Source: Lutibacter maritimus (lineage in GTDB: Bacteria > Bacteroidota > Bacteroidia > Flavobacteriales > Flavobacteriaceae). Taken from it: a stretch of DNA of 64,000 nucleotides. The number at the start of each line of letters is the position of its first letter. Positions within the stretch are counted from its first letter, which is position 1. The stretch is taken from contig NZ_FOZP01000002.1 in the NCBI RefSeq assembly GCF_900116115.1, positions 394,122 through 458,121 on the forward strand, written 5' to 3'. A program made the position numbers and the translations under genes. Shown here one piece after another: positions 18,951 through 28,217 of this stretch. A model generated the notes under the pieces. The model saw only the letters and a program-made list of their open reading frames with translations. It did no database searches and was not told where the DNA came from.

Positions 18951-20945
18951 ATGAAAAAAATATTTTTAGTTATATCTCTCTTCATAGTTTCACTTAGTTT
19001 TTCTCAAATTCATGACCCAGTAAAATGGGAAACTTCAGTTGAAAAAGTTTCAGAAACAGAATACAATTTAATTACAACTGCCATTATTGAAAAAAATTGG
19101 CATTTATATTCACAAAATGTTCCGCAAGATGGACCAATTCCAACATCTTTTTCTTATGAAACAAGTAAAGATTTTGAAATAACTGGAAAAACATCAGAAG
19201 AAGAAGGTCATACAGTAAATGATCCTGTTTTTGAAATGAAAATTAAATATTTTGAAAACAAAGCAACTTTTAAACAACGCATAAAAGTAATTTCAAAAAG
19301 TACATTTGATATAAAAGGTTCTGTTACTTTTATGGTATGTGACGATGCTAATTGCTTACCGCCAACAGATATAGATTTAAATTTTACCATTCCAGTTTCA
19401 ACTGGGGTTAATTTTTCAGCAAATCCAGTTGAAGATGAAATTGAAGCGAAAGTTTCAGAAATTACTGAAAACACAACAGTTATTGAAACTAAATTACCAA
19501 AATCTAAAGATAAAAGTCTGTTAACTATTTTTATTATAGCTTTCTTTTCGGGCTTTGCGGCGTTGTTAACACCGTGTGTGTTTCCAATGATTCCTATGAC
19601 AGTAAGTTTTTTTACCAAACAAAGTAAAACCAGAGTAGCTGGAATTAAAAATGCCATTATTTACGGAGCTTCTATTGTAATTATTTATGTAGTTTTAGGA
19701 TTGTTGGTAAGTGCCATTTTTGGTGCAGATGCTTTAAACGCATTATCTACTAATGTATGGTTTAATATTATTTTCTTTTTACTATTAATAGTTTTTGCAA
19801 TCTCGTTTTTAGGTGCTTTTGAAATTGTATTACCAAGCAGTTGGGGAACAAAAGTTGACGCACAAGCAGATAGAGGTGGAATCATAGGAATTTTCTTTAT
19901 GGCTTTGGCTTTGGCAATTGTTTCTTTTTCATGTACAGGACCAATTGTTGGAACATTATTAGTTGAAGCTGCAGCTGGAGGCAATCAAATAGGACCAATT
20001 GTTGGAATGTTAGGATTTTCATTAGCCCTAGCTATTCCATTTGCATTATTTGCAGCATTTCCTGGGTGGTTAAACTCATTACCAAAATCTGGAGGTTGGT
20101 TAAATACCGTTAAAGTTGTTTTAGGATTTTTAGAATTGGCTTTAGCATTTAAATTTTTATCAAACGCCGATTTAGTATTGCAATTACATTGGTTAGAACG
20201 TGAAGTTTTCTTAGCTATTTGGATTGCTATTTTTGGAACTTTAGCATTCTATTTATTTGGAAAAATACAATTACCGCATGATTCACCGCTAACTCATATT
20301 TCTGTAGGGAGATTAAGTTTAGGGTTATTATCTTTAACCTTCACTATTTATATGATTCCAGGACTTTGGGGAGCGCCACTAAATTTAATTAGCGCATTTC
20401 CACCAGCGCAACACTATAGCGAATCTCCTTACGGAGTTGGATCAACAAAAGTTGGAAGTTCATTAAATCAAAACCATTCAGAATTACCTGATGGCGCACA
20501 CATTATGCCGCCTCATAATATTTTAGCCTTTAATGATTATGATAAAGGTTTGGCCTATGCAAAACAAGTAAACAAACCAATAATGTTAGATTTTACAGGG
20601 CACGCTTGTGTAAATTGTCGTAAAATGGAGCAAAATGTTTGGGCAAAAGATGAAATTTTACCAATTTTAAAAAATGATGTCGTTTTAATATCATTGTATG
20701 TAGATGATAAAAGACCATTGCCAGAAGGAGATGAAATTGATTCGAAATTAAGACCTGGTAAAAAATTAAAATATATTGGACAAAAATGGAGTGAATTTCA
20801 AACCATTAAGTATGGTGCAAATGCGCAACCATTTTATGTGTTAATAAATACCAACGAAGAAAAATTAAACGAGCCAGTTGCTTATACTCCTGATGTTGAG
20901 GAATATCACAATTGGTTAAAAACAGGAATATCAAACTTTAAATAA
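18951..20945 (+). CDS. dsbD: DsbD-family thiol:disulfide interchange protein
   Basis: The 664-residue protein has a signal peptide ending at SFSQ. Its periplasmic alpha domain (about 20-160) carries CDDANCLPP. The membrane domain has about eight helices with conserved cysteines in [14 protein letters not shown] and [12 protein letters not shown]. The C-terminal thioredoxin-like domain contains ACVNCRKME (Cys553, Cys556). It carries electrons from cytoplasmic thioredoxin to periplasmic thiol proteins. I start at the ATG at 18951 because it gives a clean signal peptide and lies after a -7 element; an upstream TTG start would add a non-signal extension. The TlpA-like lipoprotein nine bases downstream is a plausible electron acceptor. 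Confidence 0.93.
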   Translation: MKKIFLVISLFIVSLSFSQIHDPVKWETSVEKVSETEYNLITTAIIEKNWHLYSQNVPQDGPIPTSFSYETSKDFEITGKTSEEEGHTVNDPVFEMKIKYFENKATFKQRIKVISKSTFDIKGSVTFMVCDDANCLPPTDIDLNFTIPVSTGVNFSANPVEDEIEAKVSEITENTTVIETKLPKSKDKSLLTIFIIAFFSGFAALLTPCVFPMIPMTVSFFTKQSKTRVAGIKNAIIYGASIVIIYVVLGLLVSAIFGADALNALSTNVWFNIIFFLLLIVFAISFLGAFEIVLPSSWGTKVDAQADRGGIIGIFFMALALAIVSFSCTGPIVGTLLVEAAAGGNQIGPIVGMLGFSLALAIPFALFAAFPGWLNSLPKSGGWLNTVKVVLGFLELALAFKFLSNADLVLQLHWLEREVFLAIWIAIFGTLAFYLFGKIQLPHDSPLTHISVGRLSLGLLSLTFTIYMIPGLWGAPLNLISAFPPAQHYSESPYGVGSTKVGSSLNQNHSELPDGAHIMPPHNILAFNDYDKGLAYAKQVNKPIMLDFTGHACVNCRKMEQNVWAKDEILPILKNDVVLISLYVDDKRPLPEGDEIDSKLRPGKKLKYIGQKWSEFQTIKYGANAQPFYVLINTNEEKLNEPVAYTPDVEEYHNWLKTGISNFK

Positions 20946-20954
20946 TTAATAATA

Positions 20955-21968
20955 ATGAAAAAACTAATTTATTTTTTAAGCATCGTTTTGCTTGTAGCAT
21001 CTTGTAAAAAAGAAGAACCGAAAGATTATGTAACCTTATCGGGTAAAATTATAGATCAAAATTCAGACTCGTTGGTTGTTCGATCAAGAGACTATAGCAA
21101 AACTATTAAAGTAAATGCTGATGGAACTTTTTCAGACACTTTAAAAGTAGCAACTGGAATATACAATTTTTTTGATGGAGCAGAAAGCACTTCAATATAT
21201 TTAAAAAATGGATTTGATTTAGTTATTTCATTAGATACAAAACAATTTGACGAATCTGTTAGCTTTACGGGTGAAGGAGCTGATGTAAATAATTATTTAG
21301 CAGCAAAAGCATTAATGCAAGAAGATGTTTTTGAAAACGATACACTTTTTACCTTAGAAAAAGCAGTTTTTGATCAAAAAATAGGAGAAATTAAAGAAAA
21401 TTTTAATGCACTTTTAACCAATACACAAAACCTTGATTCATTATTTATTGCTAATGAAATGAAAGGTATTGAAGGTTTTACAAAATATGTTGCTAATAGT
21501 TATGAAGAGCAACAATATTTAAATACAGTTTTAGCAAAAGGAAATGTATCACCAAAATTTACAGATTTAGAAAATTTTAAAGGAGGAACAACTTCTTTAG
21601 ATGATTTAAAAGGAAAATATGTATATGTTGATGTTTGGGCAACTTGGTGTGGACCTTGTAAAAGAGAAATTCCATTTTTAAAGGAAGTTGAAAAAGCATA
21701 TCATGGCAAAAATATTGAGTTTGTAAGTATATCAATAGATCAAGCAAAAGATCACGAAGCTTGGAAACAAATGGTTGCCGAAAAAGAATTAGGAGGTATT
21801 CAATTATTTGCAGAAAATGATTGGAAATCGCAGTTTGTTACAGATTATAAAATTAATGGAATTCCACGTTTTATATTAATTGATCCGCAAGGAAATATTG
21901 TTACTCCAGATGCGCCAAGACCATCATCAGACGATTTAAAAGCGTTGTTTGATGAATTAAAGATATAA
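20955..21968 (+). CDS. TlpA-like thioredoxin lipoprotein
   Basis: The 337-residue protein has a lipoprotein signal with lipobox cysteine at residue 17 (VASC). The N-terminal part (about 25-185) resembles the DUF4369-type beta domain found before TlpA domains in Bacteroidota. The C-terminal thioredoxin fold (about 200-335) has active site WATWCGPCKREIPFL (Cys232, Cys235) and the cis-proline motif NGIPRFILID. It probably reduces periplasmic disulfides using electrons from DsbD, encoded nine bases upstream. A terminator follows 31 bases after the stop, ending the dsbD-tlpA operon. The exact client proteins are unknown. Confidence 0.88.
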   Translation: MKKLIYFLSIVLLVASCKKEEPKDYVTLSGKIIDQNSDSLVVRSRDYSKTIKVNADGTFSDTLKVATGIYNFFDGAESTSIYLKNGFDLVISLDTKQFDESVSFTGEGADVNNYLAAKALMQEDVFENDTLFTLEKAVFDQKIGEIKENFNALLTNTQNLDSLFIANEMKGIEGFTKYVANSYEEQQYLNTVLAKGNVSPKFTDLENFKGGTTSLDDLKGKYVYVDVWATWCGPCKREIPFLKEVEKAYHGKNIEFVSISIDQAKDHEAWKQMVAEKELGGIQLFAENDWKSQFVTDYKINGIPRFILIDPQGNIVTPDAPRPSSDDLKALFDELKI

Positions 21969-21999
21969 CAAAACCTTATTGATTTTTATTCTAAAAGAT

Positions 22000-22028
22000 A
22001 CACTCTAATTATAGTTTTATTAGAGTGT
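22000..22028 (+). terminator. Rho-independent terminator after dsbD-tlpA
   Basis: A 10-bp perfect stem, ACACTCTAAT with ATTAGAGTGT, has a 9-base loop; after one mismatch the stem continues with AAAGA/TCTTT. A short T-rich run follows. It lies between the TlpA stop and the aminotransferase start. Confidence 0.75.
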
Positions 22029-22050
22029 TTCTTTTCAACAAGTTTTAAGT

Positions 22051-23568
22051 ATGAGTATTTCATCAGAAAAATCTTTAAATAAAAATTTAGAAAATACTAT
22101 TTCTGAATTAGAAATTTATTTTCAACAATTTAGAAAACATATCATTGGTGTTCATCAAAAATTTCAATCGCCTTATGGTGAAAAGGAAATTATTTATACA
22201 GATTGGACTGCTAGCGGACGTTTTTACAGACCAATTGAAGAAAAAATATTGAACGAATTAGGTCCATTTATTGCCAATACACATACTGAAACTTCCGTTA
22301 CTGGCTCAGCAATGACAATGGCTTATCACAAAGCCCGAAACATTATAAAACAGCACGTAAACGCAAGTAAAGATGATGTTTTAATAACCGATGGAACTGG
22401 AATGACTGGCGTTGTAAATAAATTTCAACGCATTTTAGGATTAAAGGTTTCTGAAAATTTAAAAAATCATACAACGGTTCCTGATGAGTTAAAACCCATT
22501 GTGTTTATTTCGCATATGGAGCATCATTCAAACCAAACATCATGGTTAGAAACTATTGCAAATGTAGAGATTATTCCGTGTGAAGAAACGGGCTTAATTT
22601 GTTTTGATAGCTTTGAAAAATTATTAGAAAAATATAAAGATAGGCCAATAAAAATTGCATCTGTTACAGCTTGCTCAAATGTTACAGGAATTAGAACAGA
22701 TTACCATAAAATTGCAAAAATAATTCATCAAAACGGTGGGTTATGTTTTGTTGATTTTGCATGTTCAGCTCCGTATGTTGATATAAATATGCATCCTGCA
22801 GATGAAGAATCTTATTTAGATGCTATTTTCTTTTCGCCGCATAAATTTTTAGGTGGTCCAGGTTCTTCAGGAGTGTTGGTTTTTAATAAAAAACTCTATA
22901 AAAATTTAATTCCTGACAATCCAGGTGGAGGTACTGTAAATTATACAAACCCTTGGGGAGATCACGATTATATTGATGATATAGAAACCAGAGAAGATGG
23001 TGGAACTCCAGGTTTTTTGCAAACCATTAAAATAGCTCTTTCAATACAGCTGAAAGAAAAAATGGGTGTTGAAAATATCTTAAAAAGAGAGCACGAAATT
23101 AATGCTATTGTGTTTGATAAATTATCCAAAATTCCAAACCTTACTGTTTTAGCAGCGCAACATACCGATAGGTTAGGGATTTTTTCATTCTACATAAAAA
23201 ATGTGCATTTTAATTTGGTGGTAAAATTATTGAATGACAGATTTGGAATACAAACACGAGGCGGTTGTTCTTGTGCCGGAACGTACGGTCATTTTTTATT
23301 ACACGTAGATCAGCAAACATCAAAAGGCATTGAAAAGCAAATATTAGATGGTTGTATGGTTGAGCGTCCTGGTTGGATTCGTATGTCTATTCACCCAACA
23401 ATATCAACTAAAGATGTATTGTACGTTTGTGAAGGTATTCAGCAAGTTGCTGAAAATCATGAGCTTTGGTCAAAAGAATACACTTACAATGCAAATAAAA
23501 ATGAATACATACACAATACTGCAAGTTCTGTGGAGGTTCAATTAGTAAATAGTTGGTTTGAAAAGTAA
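22051..23568 (+). CDS. Class-V aminotransferase / cysteine desulfurase-like PLP enzyme
   Basis: The 505-residue protein has the class-V aminotransferase fold. Visible elements are DWTASGRFYRP near the N-terminus, TETSVTGSAMT, ITDGTGMTGVVNKF, the substrate loop HMEHHSNQTSW, and VDFACSAPYVDI. The PLP lysine lies in FFSPHKFLGGPGSSG. RGGCSCAGTYGH near the C-terminus holds a cysteine pair where SufS-type enzymes carry their catalytic cysteine. It is longer than typical SufS/CsdA (about 405 residues), with a 45-residue N-terminal and a longer C-terminal part. It is not next to suf genes, so a role in general cysteine/selenocysteine sulfur mobilisation is only probable. It is flanked by a terminator upstream and a -7 element downstream. 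Confidence 0.8.
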   Translation: MSISSEKSLNKNLENTISELEIYFQQFRKHIIGVHQKFQSPYGEKEIIYTDWTASGRFYRPIEEKILNELGPFIANTHTETSVTGSAMTMAYHKARNIIKQHVNASKDDVLITDGTGMTGVVNKFQRILGLKVSENLKNHTTVPDELKPIVFISHMEHHSNQTSWLETIANVEIIPCEETGLICFDSFEKLLEKYKDRPIKIASVTACSNVTGIRTDYHKIAKIIHQNGGLCFVDFACSAPYVDINMHPADEESYLDAIFFSPHKFLGGPGSSGVLVFNKKLYKNLIPDNPGGGTVNYTNPWGDHDYIDDIETREDGGTPGFLQTIKIALSIQLKEKMGVENILKREHEINAIVFDKLSKIPNLTVLAAQHTDRLGIFSFYIKNVHFNLVVKLLNDRFGIQTRGGCSCAGTYGHFLLHVDQQTSKGIEKQILDGCMVERPGWIRMSIHPTISTKDVLYVCEGIQQVAENHELWSKEYTYNANKNEYIHNTASSVEVQLVNSWFEK

Positions 23569-23586
23569 CATTCAGTAGACTTTTTT

Positions 23587-23594
23587 TATATTTG
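23587..23594 (+). promoter_or_regulatory. -7 element upstream of the HupE/UreJ-like gene
   Basis: TATATTTG is an exact TAnnTTTG match, 23 bases before the ATG at 23618. The nearest upstream TTG (23558-23560) is 26 bases away, longer than the usual 17-23, so the -33 part is doubtful. Confidence 0.4.
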
Positions 23595-23617
23595 AAACGC
23601 TTAAAATTGATAATTTA

Positions 23618-24202
23618 ATGGATAATTTTATATTTTTTCTGAAGGCAGGGCTTTTTCATGTTTTAGATTGGAATGCCTATGACCATATTCTTTTTTTAAT
23701 TGCATTGGCAGTTGTTTACGATTTTAAAAACTGGAAAAAAATATTATGGCTAATTACTTTATTTACCATCGGTCATACGCTTACATTAATTTTGGCTGCC
23801 TATAAAGTTGTACATATAAGTTCACAATGGGTAGAATTTTTAATTCCTTTAACAATTATAATAACAGCTTTGGTAAATATTTTTTATGGAAAAAATACCG
23901 CAAAGCAAACAAAAACAAATACCAATTTAATTTTCGCTTTATTTTTTGGTTTAATTCACGGATTGGGTTTTTCAGGATATTTTAAAATGTTAATTGGCAG
24001 TTCAAGCAGTAAATTTATTTCATTATTAGAATTTGCTTTAGGAATTGAAATTGCACAAATAATAATTGTTCTAGCCATTTTAAGTTTAGGGTTTTTAGTT
24101 CAAAAGATTTTTAGATATTCCAAAAAAGAATGGGTATTAATAGTTTCATCATTTGTTATTGGAATCACCTTACCCATGTTAATTGGTGCAATCTTTTGGT
24201 AA
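23618..24202 (+). CDS. HupE/UreJ-family membrane protein
   Basis: The 194-residue protein has six to seven hydrophobic helices. The family pattern shows in NAYDHILFLIAL near the N-terminus, FTIGHTLTLIL in the second helix pair and ALFFGLIHGLGFSGY in the middle, all with membrane-embedded histidines. HupE/UreJ proteins are thought to transport nickel or a related metal; in flavobacteria this shorter form is common without hydrogenase or urease. None of those enzymes is encoded in the window. A copper or other metal role is possible. It probably forms its own transcript. Confidence 0.75.
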   Translation: MDNFIFFLKAGLFHVLDWNAYDHILFLIALAVVYDFKNWKKILWLITLFTIGHTLTLILAAYKVVHISSQWVEFLIPLTIIITALVNIFYGKNTAKQTKTNTNLIFALFFGLIHGLGFSGYFKMLIGSSSSKFISLLEFALGIEIAQIIIVLAILSLGFLVQKIFRYSKKEWVLIVSSFVIGITLPMLIGAIFW

Positions 24203-24257
24203 ATTTTTAACGTTAAAGTATCAAGAAACACAGTAAATTAGAATTTTTAAAACAGTT

Positions 24258-24683
24258 ATGAATAAAAAACAATTAAAATACGACCAAGCTTATATGAGAA
24301 TGGCGTTAGAGTGGGCAAAATTATCTCACTGTGAACGAAAGCAAGTAGGAGCTTTAATTGTTAAAGAAAGAATGATAATTTCTGATGGATTTAATGGAAC
24401 ACCAACTGGTTTTGAAAATTGTTGCGAAGAAGCAGAAGGAAATACAAAATGGTATGTATTACACGCCGAAGCCAACGCTATTTTAAAAGTTGCTAGTTCT
24501 ACACAATCTTGTAAAAATTCTACGTTATATATAACACTTTCTCCTTGTAAAGAATGTAGTAAATTAATTCATCAATCGGGTATAAAAAGAGTTGTATATG
24601 CCGATAAATATAAAGATACTACAGGACTTGAGTTTTTAGAAAAAGCAGGAGTTGAATTGACACATCTTAAAGATTTAAAATGA
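24258..24683 (+). CDS. Deoxycytidylate (dCMP) deaminase
   Basis: The 141-residue protein has the zinc-dependent cytidine deaminase signature: HAEANAIL (zinc histidine and catalytic glutamate) and SPCKECSKLI (two zinc cysteines). The N-terminal YMRMALEWAKLSHCERKQVGALIVK is typical of dCMP deaminase rather than tRNA adenosine deaminase. It converts dCMP to dUMP for thymidylate synthesis. Its stop overlaps the start of the next gene (S41 protease) by four bases (ATGA), so they are translationally coupled, a common arrangement in flavobacteria. Confidence 0.88.
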   Translation: MNKKQLKYDQAYMRMALEWAKLSHCERKQVGALIVKERMIISDGFNGTPTGFENCCEEAEGNTKWYVLHAEANAILKVASSTQSCKNSTLYITLSPCKECSKLIHQSGIKRVVYADKYKDTTGLEFLEKAGVELTHLKDLK

Positions 24684-26305
24684 GCAAAAGAAAAACATAT
24701 TACCCATTATTTATTGGAATTGCAGTTGCAGTTGGTATTTTAATAGGATCTACATTAAACTTCAAAAATAAATCGGTTTTATTTAGTTCAAATTCTAATG
24801 AAGCTAAAATAAAAAGGCTGATAAATTATATTCAATATGACTATGTTGATAAAGTAAATACAGATAGTTTATTAGACAATGCTATAACAAATATGCTTAT
24901 TAAACTTGATCCACATTCGGTATATATTCCAAAAGAAGATTTAGGAAGAGTTACAGAAAGTATGGAAGGTAAATTTGTAGGAATTGGCGTTACATTTTTA
25001 ATGTACAATGATACCGTTGCAATAACCAATGTAATTGAAGGAGGACCAAGCGAAATAGCAGGGCTAAAAGCCGGTGATAGAATTATTGTTGCAGGAAAGG
25101 ATTCTATATTTGGAAAACATATTCAAAAAATTGCGGGAATTTCAGATACTGAAAAAGGTTCTTTTTTAGGAAATAGAAAAATTACTGATGCCGTAATGAA
25201 AACCTTAAAAGGGGAGCCACAAACATCAATTAATGTAACTGTTTACAGAAAATCTGAACATAAAAATCTTCAATTTAATATTAAAAGAGGTGAAGTTCCA
25301 ATAAAAAGCGTATCATCATATTATATGATAACTAATGAATTGGGTTATATAAATATTGACCGATTTGCCAGAACTACATACGATGAATTTAAAACAGGGT
25401 TGGATGATTTAATTTCAAAAGGAATGAAATCTTTAGTGCTGGATTTAAGAGGAAATCCTGGCGGTTTTATGGATATTGCCAACAGCATTATTGATGAATT
25501 TTTAGAAGACGGAAAATTAATTGTTTTCACAAAAAATAAAAATGGTGAAGTAGACAAGGCTTTTGCAACAAAAAAAGGCGATTTTGAAAATGGAAAAGTA
25601 TATGTTTTAATTGATCAAAACTCTGCTTCAGCCAGTGAAATTGTTGCCGGAGCTTTACAAGATAATGACAAAGGTGTAATTGTAGGAAGAAGATCTTTTG
25701 GAAAAGGTTTGGTACAACAAGAAATGGATTTAGGTGACGGATCAGCGGTAAGGTTAACAACATCTCGTTATTACACGCCTACCGGAAGGTCTATTCAAAA
25801 ACCATACAACCACAAAGAAACGTTAAGTTATGATAATGAATATTTAGAAAGAATTCATAACGGTGAGTTAATTTCAAAAGACAGTATTAAAGTTGATGAT
25901 GCGTTAAAATATACAACACCAAAAGGTAAAATAGTTTATGGTGGCGGTGGAATAATTCCAGATGTATTTGTGTCTATTGATACTGTTAACACTTTTAGTA
26001 ATAGACTTTACGGAGGTTTAAACGACTTTGTTTTCAAATATATTGATGACAATAGAGTAAAAATGAGTAAATGGGAATTGTATGATTTTGTTGAGAATTT
26101 TGATACTGATAATAAAATATTCAATCAATATATTAAACAATTAGATTTAAATTTACCGCTTTCACCTAAATCAAAAGAAAATTTAAAAGTATATTTCAAT
26201 GCTTTTATGGCGCGTAATTTATTTGATGAAACAGGTTATTTTATAATTACTCAAAAAAAGGACAGAATGATTTTAAAAGTTCTGGAATTAGAATCTAAAA
26301 AATAA
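24680..26305 (+). CDS. C-terminal processing peptidase, S41 family (CtpA/Prc-like)
   Basis: The 541-residue protein has one N-terminal membrane helix (about 8-26, YYPLFIGIAVAVGILIG). A PDZ domain (about 95-190) contains GIGVTFLMYND and GLKAGDRIIVAG. The S41 protease domain has the catalytic serine in QNSASASEIVAGAL and the lysine in SFGKGLVQQ. A helical C-terminal extension of about 120 residues follows. It should be membrane-anchored with the protease in the periplasm, trimming C-termini of envelope proteins. It overlaps the dCMP deaminase gene by four bases, and lpxH starts two bases after its stop. Confidence 0.92.
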   Translation: MSKRKTYYPLFIGIAVAVGILIGSTLNFKNKSVLFSSNSNEAKIKRLINYIQYDYVDKVNTDSLLDNAITNMLIKLDPHSVYIPKEDLGRVTESMEGKFVGIGVTFLMYNDTVAITNVIEGGPSEIAGLKAGDRIIVAGKDSIFGKHIQKIAGISDTEKGSFLGNRKITDAVMKTLKGEPQTSINVTVYRKSEHKNLQFNIKRGEVPIKSVSSYYMITNELGYINIDRFARTTYDEFKTGLDDLISKGMKSLVLDLRGNPGGFMDIANSIIDEFLEDGKLIVFTKNKNGEVDKAFATKKGDFENGKVYVLIDQNSASASEIVAGALQDNDKGVIVGRRSFGKGLVQQEMDLGDGSAVRLTTSRYYTPTGRSIQKPYNHKETLSYDNEYLERIHNGELISKDSIKVDDALKYTTPKGKIVYGGGGIIPDVFVSIDTVNTFSNRLYGGLNDFVFKYIDDNRVKMSKWELYDFVENFDTDNKIFNQYIKQLDLNLPLSPKSKENLKVYFNAFMARNLFDETGYFIITQKKDRMILKVLELESKK

Positions 26306-26307
26306 AT

Positions 26308-27054
26308 TTGACAGTAAACAAAAAAATATATTTCGCCTCAGATCAGCATTTTGGTGCACCAACAGCAGCTAAAAGTAAAGTTCGTGAACAAAAGTTTGTG
26401 AATTGGTTAGATGCTATTAAAAACGATGCAGAACACATTTTTTTATTAGGAGATTTATTCGATTTTTGGTTTGAATATAAAAAAGCTGTACCAAAAGGTT
26501 TTGTGCGTGTTTTAGGAAAATTTGCCGAGTTAAGCGATAGCGGAATAAAAATTCATTTTTTTGTTGGTAATCATGACCTTTGGATGAATAATTATTTTGA
26601 AACAGAATTAAATATTCCAACCTACTATAAACCTACTGAATTTGTATTCAATAACAAAACCTTTTTAATTGGCCATGGTGATGGTTTAGGCCCAGGAGAT
26701 AAGGGTTATAAACGCATGAAAAAAGTTTTTACTAACTCCTTTTCAAAATGGTTGTACAGATGGCTTCATCCTGATATTGGAATAAAATTAGCGCAATATT
26801 TATCGGTAAAAAATAAATTAATTTCTGGTGAAGAAGATGTGAAATTTTTAGGCGAAGAAAATGAGTGGTTGGTGCAATATTGTAAACAAAAATTACAAAT
26901 AAAACATATTGATTATTTTCTTTTTGGTCATCGCCATTTACCTATGGAAATTAATCTTGCCCCTAACTCAAAATATATAAATACGGGAGATTGGATTACC
27001 CATTTTACCTATGCCGTTTTTAATGGTGAAGAAATGATGTTAAAATCTTATTAA
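26308..27054 (+). CDS. lpxH: UDP-2,3-diacylglucosamine diphosphatase (LpxH), TTG start
   Basis: The 248-residue calcineurin-like phosphoesterase shows all metal motifs: FASDQHFG, LLGDLFDFWFE, VGNHDLWM, LIGHGDG and FGHRHLP. LpxH hydrolyses UDP-2,3-diacylglucosamine to lipid X in lipid A synthesis at the inner membrane surface. The start must be the TTG at 26308. The frame has a stop at 26296, the only codons between are AAA ATA AAT, and the first ATG comes far inside the protein, after the conserved metal motifs. The start follows the S41 protease stop by two bases, so it probably relies on coupling. Residue order fits the Bacteroidota LpxH subfamily. Confidence 0.88.
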   Translation: MTVNKKIYFASDQHFGAPTAAKSKVREQKFVNWLDAIKNDAEHIFLLGDLFDFWFEYKKAVPKGFVRVLGKFAELSDSGIKIHFFVGNHDLWMNNYFETELNIPTYYKPTEFVFNNKTFLIGHGDGLGPGDKGYKRMKKVFTNSFSKWLYRWLHPDIGIKLAQYLSVKNKLISGEEDVKFLGEENEWLVQYCKQKLQIKHIDYFLFGHRHLPMEINLAPNSKYINTGDWITHFTYAVFNGEEMMLKSY

Positions 27055-27169
27055 ACCTAGGGCTTTCGGCTATATTTTAACCAATTTTTAACAAGAATTT
27101 AAAAAATATTTCGGCTATTTGCATCGTGTTATAAAGCATGTTAAATTCACGCGTTTAAAAACAATAAAT

Positions 27170-28177
27170 ATGATTCAAGAAAATAATAGTTCCGTAGACA
27201 TTAGAGCTATCAATGAAAAGATTGAAAAAGAAAGTGCCTTTGTTGATTTGTTAATTATGGAAATGAACAAAGTAATTGTGGGTCAAAAACATATGATTGA
27301 ACGATTACTAATAGGTTTATTAGGTAATGGACATATTTTATTAGAAGGTGTACCAGGATTGGCAAAAACATTGGCTATTAATACATTGGCAAAAGCAGTT
27401 CAAGGTGATTTTAGTAGAATTCAGTTTACGCCAGATTTATTACCAGCAGACGTTGTTGGTACTATGATTTACAATATTAAAGAAAATGATTTTACCATTA
27501 AAAAAGGCCCAATATTTGCAAATTTTGTACTGGCCGATGAAATAAACCGTGCACCAGCAAAAGTGCAATCTGCATTACTTGAGGCAATGCAAGAACGTCA
27601 AATAACCATTGGCGATACTACTTTTAAATTAGATGTTCCTTTTTTAGTAATGGCAACACAAAACCCTGTTGAGCAAGAAGGAACATATCCATTACCAGAA
27701 GCACAAGTTGACCGTTTTATGCTTAAAACTGTTATAGATTATCCAAAAATGGATGAAGAGCAATTAATTATGCGCCAGAATTTAAATGATGGTTTCGCAA
27801 ATGTAAACGCTGTTGCGTCATTAGAACAAATCAATAGAGCTCGTTTAGCCGTAAAAGAAGTTTACATGGATGAGAAAATTGAAAAATATATTTTAGATAT
27901 TATTTTTGCAACTCGTTATCCTGAAAAATATAATTTATCAGACTTAAAAGGCTTAATTAGCTTTGGAGCTTCTCCGCGTGGAAGTATTAACTTAGCAATG
28001 GCATCAAAATGCTACGCATTTATTAGAAGAAGAGGATATGTAATTCCAGAAGATGTTAGAGCCGTTGTACACGATGTGTTGCGTCATAGAATTGGAATTA
28101 CTTATGAAGCAGAAGCTGAAAACATCACTTCAGAAGATATTATTAATAAAATTGTAAACGAAGTAGAAGTACCTTAA
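27170..28177 (+). CDS. MoxR-family AAA+ ATPase, first gene of the Bat operon
   Basis: The 335-residue AAA+ protein has the MoxR Walker A LLEGVPGLAKT, Walker B FVLADEINRAPAK, and sensor region MATQNPVEQEGTYPLPEAQVDRFM. The C-terminal lid domain contains GASPRGSINLAMASK. I choose the ATG at 27170; the longer frame begins at a TTG and adds 17 residues with no family similarity. MoxR ATPases act as chaperones that remodel VWA-domain partners, here encoded just downstream (DUF58, BatA, BatB). It heads an eight-plus gene operon linked to envelope stress and oxygen tolerance in Bacteroides and to motility or virulence in other bacteria. Confidence 0.93.
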   Translation: MIQENNSSVDIRAINEKIEKESAFVDLLIMEMNKVIVGQKHMIERLLIGLLGNGHILLEGVPGLAKTLAINTLAKAVQGDFSRIQFTPDLLPADVVGTMIYNIKENDFTIKKGPIFANFVLADEINRAPAKVQSALLEAMQERQITIGDTTFKLDVPFLVMATQNPVEQEGTYPLPEAQVDRFMLKTVIDYPKMDEEQLIMRQNLNDGFANVNAVASLEQINRARLAVKEVYMDEKIEKYILDIIFATRYPEKYNLSDLKGLISFGASPRGSINLAMASKCYAFIRRRGYVIPEDVRAVVHDVLRHRIGITYEAEAENITSEDIINKIVNEVEVP

Positions 28178-28183
28178 AAAGCC

Positions 28184-28207
28184 TTTGGCTAATAGCCAAA
28201 AGCCAAA
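28184..28207 (+). repeat. Small hairpin plus direct repeat between moxR and DUF58 gene
   Basis: TTTGGCT (28184-28190) pairs with AGCCAAA (28194-28200) across three bases, and AGCCAAA is repeated at once (28201-28207). No T-run follows, so it is not a classic terminator. It may modulate readthrough or mRNA stability within the operon. Confidence 0.4.
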
Positions 28208-28217
28208 AGCTTGAAAA

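Noticed and set aside
19208-19984. Antisense frames opposite dsbD
   Set aside because: DsbD membrane helices and cysteine motifs account for this region. The antisense peptides show no start context or known motif.
28184-28207. Hairpin between moxR and the DUF58 gene as a terminator
   Set aside because: The stem is only 7 bp and has no T-run. The genes are operon partners in many genomes, so termination here is unlikely.
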